13,541 nt of DNA, taken from assembly GCA_012962735.1 (NCBI GenBank), contig DTXA01000508.1:1-13541 (forward strand), given 5' to 3'. The notes beneath the pieces were generated by a model. It was not told the origin of the DNA. It saw nothing but the letters and a program-made list of their open reading frames with translations, and did not search any database. Below are positions 12,558 through 13,541 of this stretch, in pieces. This stretch comes from Candidatus Latescibacterota bacterium. Lineage in GTDB: Bacteria > Latescibacterota > 4484-107 > B68-G9. The first letter of the stretch is position 1; every line of letters starts with the position of its first letter. The position numbers and the translations under genes are program-made.

Positions 12558-13541
12558 TTATCTTACAGCCTTCAGTCTTTCCATGACCTCGAGCCTGAAC
12601 ATGGCTTCACATGCATCCGGGCTTTGGGGATACTTTTCCACGATCTCATCGAGCACCTGACCTGCCCCCTGGACGTCCCCCGCAAGCCAGAAAGTCCCTG
12701 AAAGCTCTATCATCTCCCCAGGCCCCTCAAGCTCGAGGCCCCTGAGGACCTCCAAAGCCTCTTCATTCCTCCCGAGCATAACCAGGGCCTTTGCCACCTG
12801 AAGCTCGGCCATCGGGTCACCCAAGGCCTTCCACGCCATTTGATACCACCTCAACGCCACCTCCCAGTCCCTTCCCTCCCACGCCATCTCGCCCAGGACC
12901 AACGAAGCCTCCGGCTCCTCTGAGGAGATCTCCTCGAGGCCTAAGATAAGTTCACCGGCCTTCAAGTAAGCTTCTTCCTCGAACCTTCGCCTCTCCTCGG
13001 GAACTACCCCGTAACAGCCCGGTATCAAAACCCCTTCCTCGAAAACCCCTATCCTGTCCATGAGGGCATAGATATATGCCTGCCTCGCCTCCTGCCTCAT
13101 CCCTGCCTTAAGATATATGTCACCCAAAAGGACTATAAGGCTGTCGGGAAGCTCTCCCCTGTGGCCCTCCAATATCTCTATGCCCTTACCGTAGTTCCCT
13201 GACTCCAAAGCTGTCCTTCCTATACCGGAGAGAGCTGGGATGGAGACATCCCATCTGCCCTCGGAAAGGGAGAGAACATCCCCGTAGGCCCTGAAGGCTT
13301 CTCCGAACTTGCCCACCTTCCTGTAACAATACCCCTGGAGGAGGAGGTATCCCAGGTCACCGAACTCCTCGTAAAGCTCCCTGTAGACCTCCAAAGCTCC
13401 GGAATAATCCCCCACCTCTATGAGGCTGTCAGCCTTGCTTTCTAAAGCATCCCTCTCTGGAGGTATCACGACCTTTATCTTTCCCCCGTCCACTGAAACC
13501 TGCATCTCTGCAACGCACATTCCGAGGACAAAGAGCAAAAC
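12558..13541 (-). CDS. Exported tetratricopeptide-repeat protein, 5' end outside the window
   Basis: The frame is open from the right edge through 327 codons to TAA at 12560-12558. The first visible residues (VLLFVLGMCVAEM) look like the hydrophobic core of a signal peptide, so only a few N-terminal residues are probably missing and the protein is likely periplasmic or exported. The rest is helical with repeating TPR-like pairs: ADSLIEVGDYSGALEVYREL, YCYRKVGKFGEAFRAYGDVL, LGDIYLKAGMRQEARQAY, MAWEGRDWEVALRWYQMAW, VAKALVMLGRNEEALEVL. These carry the small/aromatic spacing of the 34-residue TPR. Such proteins act as scaffolds; no enzymatic motif is visible and no specific role can be assigned. 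It is followed by a strong terminator. Confidence 0.8.
   Translation of the reverse strand, partial: VLLFVLGMCVAEMQVSVDGGKIKVVIPPERDALESKADSLIEVGDYSGALEVYRELYEEFGDLGYLLLQGYCYRKVGKFGEAFRAYGDVLSLSEGRWDVSIPALSGIGRTALESGNYGKGIEILEGHRGELPDSLIVLLGDIYLKAGMRQEARQAYIYALMDRIGVFEEGVLIPGCYGVVPEERRRFEEEAYLKAGELILGLEEISSEEPEASLVLGEMAWEGRDWEVALRWYQMAWKALGDPMAELQVAKALVMLGRNEEALEVLRGLELEGPGEMIELSGTFWLAGDVQGAGQVLDEIVEKYPQSPDACEAMFRLEVMERLKAVR

Noticed and set aside
1..13541. CRISPR arrays, insertion sequences, tRNA or rRNA genes
   Set aside because: No regularly spaced repeats, transposase motifs, terminal inverted repeats or cloverleaf-like sequences were seen on either strand.

Overview
The window is 13.5 kb of GC-rich bacterial DNA (about 60% G+C by eye) with closely packed, mostly minus-strand genes. 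An LptD-type outer-membrane protein implies a diderm cell. Frequent ATA and AGG codons, strongly charged proteins and a Gly/Lys-type phosphofructokinase would suit a deep-branching, possibly thermophilic, uncultured lineage. No gene here fixes the phylum, so that placement is an inference.

Layout, left to right. At the left edge is the N-terminus of a B12-binding-type radical SAM protein, overlapped by the stop of lptD. Between lptD and a Gfo/Idh/MocA oxidoreductase lies a 121-bp AT-rich gap. Around it sit six DnaA boxes in about 150 bp, five of them perfect TTATCCACA. The outer boxes contain the lptD GTG start and the oxidoreductase TAA stop. This is the most notable structure in the window and a good candidate chromosomal origin or DnaA-controlled hub. 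A second B12-binding-type radical SAM gene overlaps the oxidoreductase start. It is divergent from an AEC-family membrane transporter, the only plus-strand gene.

The 336 bp after the transporter are not empty. They hold a decayed cyclase-family gene (kynurenine-formamidase-like, PF04199) with an internal deletion, a one-base frameshift and a Trp-to-TAG nonsense codon. Its start overlaps the stop of an intact HDAC-family deacetylase. Upstream come pfkA (phosphofructokinase) and radA (DNA repair ATPase), each behind a recognisable promoter-like sequence. An identical 14-mer lies in both upstream gaps.

The right end holds a polysaccharide-deacetylase-fold protein and a GT4-type glycosyltransferase joined by an ATGA overlap, a likely surface-glycan pair. 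Upstream of them are an intrinsic terminator and a 5'-truncated exported TPR protein.

Together the window mixes envelope biogenesis (lptD, glycosyltransferase, polysaccharide deacetylase), central metabolism (pfkA), DNA maintenance (radA, DnaA boxes) and poorly characterised radical SAM and oxidoreductase enzymes. Only a few neighbours look translationally coupled: oxidoreductase with radical SAM, deacetylase with glycosyltransferase, lptD with the edge radical SAM gene, and HDAC with the dead cyclase.
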